From NCBI GenBank assembly GCA_000149265.1, contig CH003163.1:670840-734839 (forward strand): 64,000 nt of DNA, in the 5' to 3' direction. The stretch is from Ciona savignyi (Eukaryota; Chordata; Ascidiacea; Phlebobranchia; Cionidae). Both the position numbers and the translations under genes were made by a program. This document shows, piece by piece, positions 63,415 to 64,000 of the stretch (position 1 is the first letter of the stretch; every line of letters starts with the position of its first letter). The notes under the pieces are model-generated. The model made no database searches. It was not told where the DNA came from and worked only from the letters and a program-made list of their open reading frames with translations.

Positions 63415-64000
63415 CTGAAATTAAATTAGTTATGATTTAGACATTGTAATAATTTCAGTTTTTGACAGAATAGCTCAGTGGTAGTACATCAGAGCAGCAG
63501 TCGGAATAGAATGTAAACAAAACCACCTGCTTTAGTCTACAGACAAGAAACTTAAAGAATGATGCCAAAACCCAGCAGAATAATTGGGTAAATAATATCT
63601 TGTATACAAACACTGCAATATTTCCCCACTGTGGGTAATGTAAATTCTACTAATAGCTTTACGATGGCCTTCATCCGATTCTTAGTTTTACATGAGCTTA
63701 TTTAGTCAGAAATGAAGATTTTAGTGATGATAATAATAAAGAAGCAGAAACACAGAATAAAATAGTTACAGTAGACATACAAAATGTATAATAATAGAGG
63801 GCAAAATAAGACGCAGGTATTTAAGTTAATGAAATTTAATCAGGCCAATATAATAAGTAAATTAAATCAAGATTATTAATAATAGATAATAAGTGGACAT
63901 ACAAAATGTATAGTGATAGAGGTCAAAATAAGACACAGACATTTAACTTGAAATTTTATTAGGCCAATATAATAAGTAGCCTAAATTAAATCAAGATAAT
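63415..64000. other. DRC1 intron up to the window edge
   Basis: No exon seen. At 63468 a D-arm-like TAGCTCAGTGGTAG is present without a matching B box. A 122-bp tandem duplication occupies the end. Confidence 0.5.
63772..64000. repeat. Tandem duplication, 122-bp period
   Basis: GACATACAAAATGTATA, AAATAAGAC, AGGCCAATATAATAAGTA and TTAAATCAAGAT recur in order 122 bp apart. The second unit may continue past the window. Confidence 0.8.

Noticed and set aside
63466..63510. tRNA D-arm-like TAGCTCAGTGGTAG
   Set aside because: No B box or T arm follows; a fragment at most.

Overview
The window is eukaryotic: AT-rich, with compact multi-exon genes, small introns, and many short retroposon and MITE copies. 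The gene families present (SPEF2, DRC1, ATP synthase delta, ZAR1, a TGF-beta ligand, OvoA) point to an animal. OvoA together with ZAR1, the short introns and a dense tRNA-derived SINE with (TAGGA)n ends suggest a tunicate, most likely Ciona. The species is inferred from gene content and repeats, not from a search. All exons were read by eye from GT-AG (occasionally GC-AG) boundaries, frame continuity and recognised family motifs.

Layout: (1) 375-22921, + strand: the last 33 exons of SPEF2, a central-pair/IFT-associated sperm flagellar protein. They run in one continuous frame of 1543 codons with a P-loop adenylate-kinase-like domain. A 100-N gap lies in one intron and a 1.3-kb minisatellite abuts one splice donor. 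(2) 23150-25110: a 5'-truncated LINE inserted into a tRNA-derived SINE. (3) 25682-28265, +: a Golgi carbohydrate 6-O-sulfotransferase in four exons. (4) 29054-31237, +: ATP5F1D, four exons. (5) 31945-35984, -: a ten-exon TGF-beta superfamily ligand of 446 residues, visible only when short exons are joined. (6) 38840-50605, -: OvoA, the ovothiol synthase, in sixteen exons. (7) 51899-58742, +: a ZAR1-like zinc-finger protein, divergent from OvoA. (8) 59685-63414, -: the last seven exons of DRC1, the dynein regulatory complex scaffold.

SPEF2 and DRC1 are both axonemal, ZAR1 is an oocyte factor, and OvoA makes an antioxidant known from eggs of marine animals. The genes do not form an operon; the shared reproductive theme may be chance. 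Convergent pairs are ATP5F1D/TGF-beta and ZAR1/DRC1.

Mobile DNA: at least sixteen recognisable copies of one ~290-bp tRNA-derived SINE, a second tRNA-Ser-like retroposon with a perfect 16-bp target duplication, two pogo/Tigger-like MITEs, two hAT-like MITEs and a LINE-like family with (TAAAC)n tails. No CRISPR array, rRNA gene or intact tRNA gene was seen.
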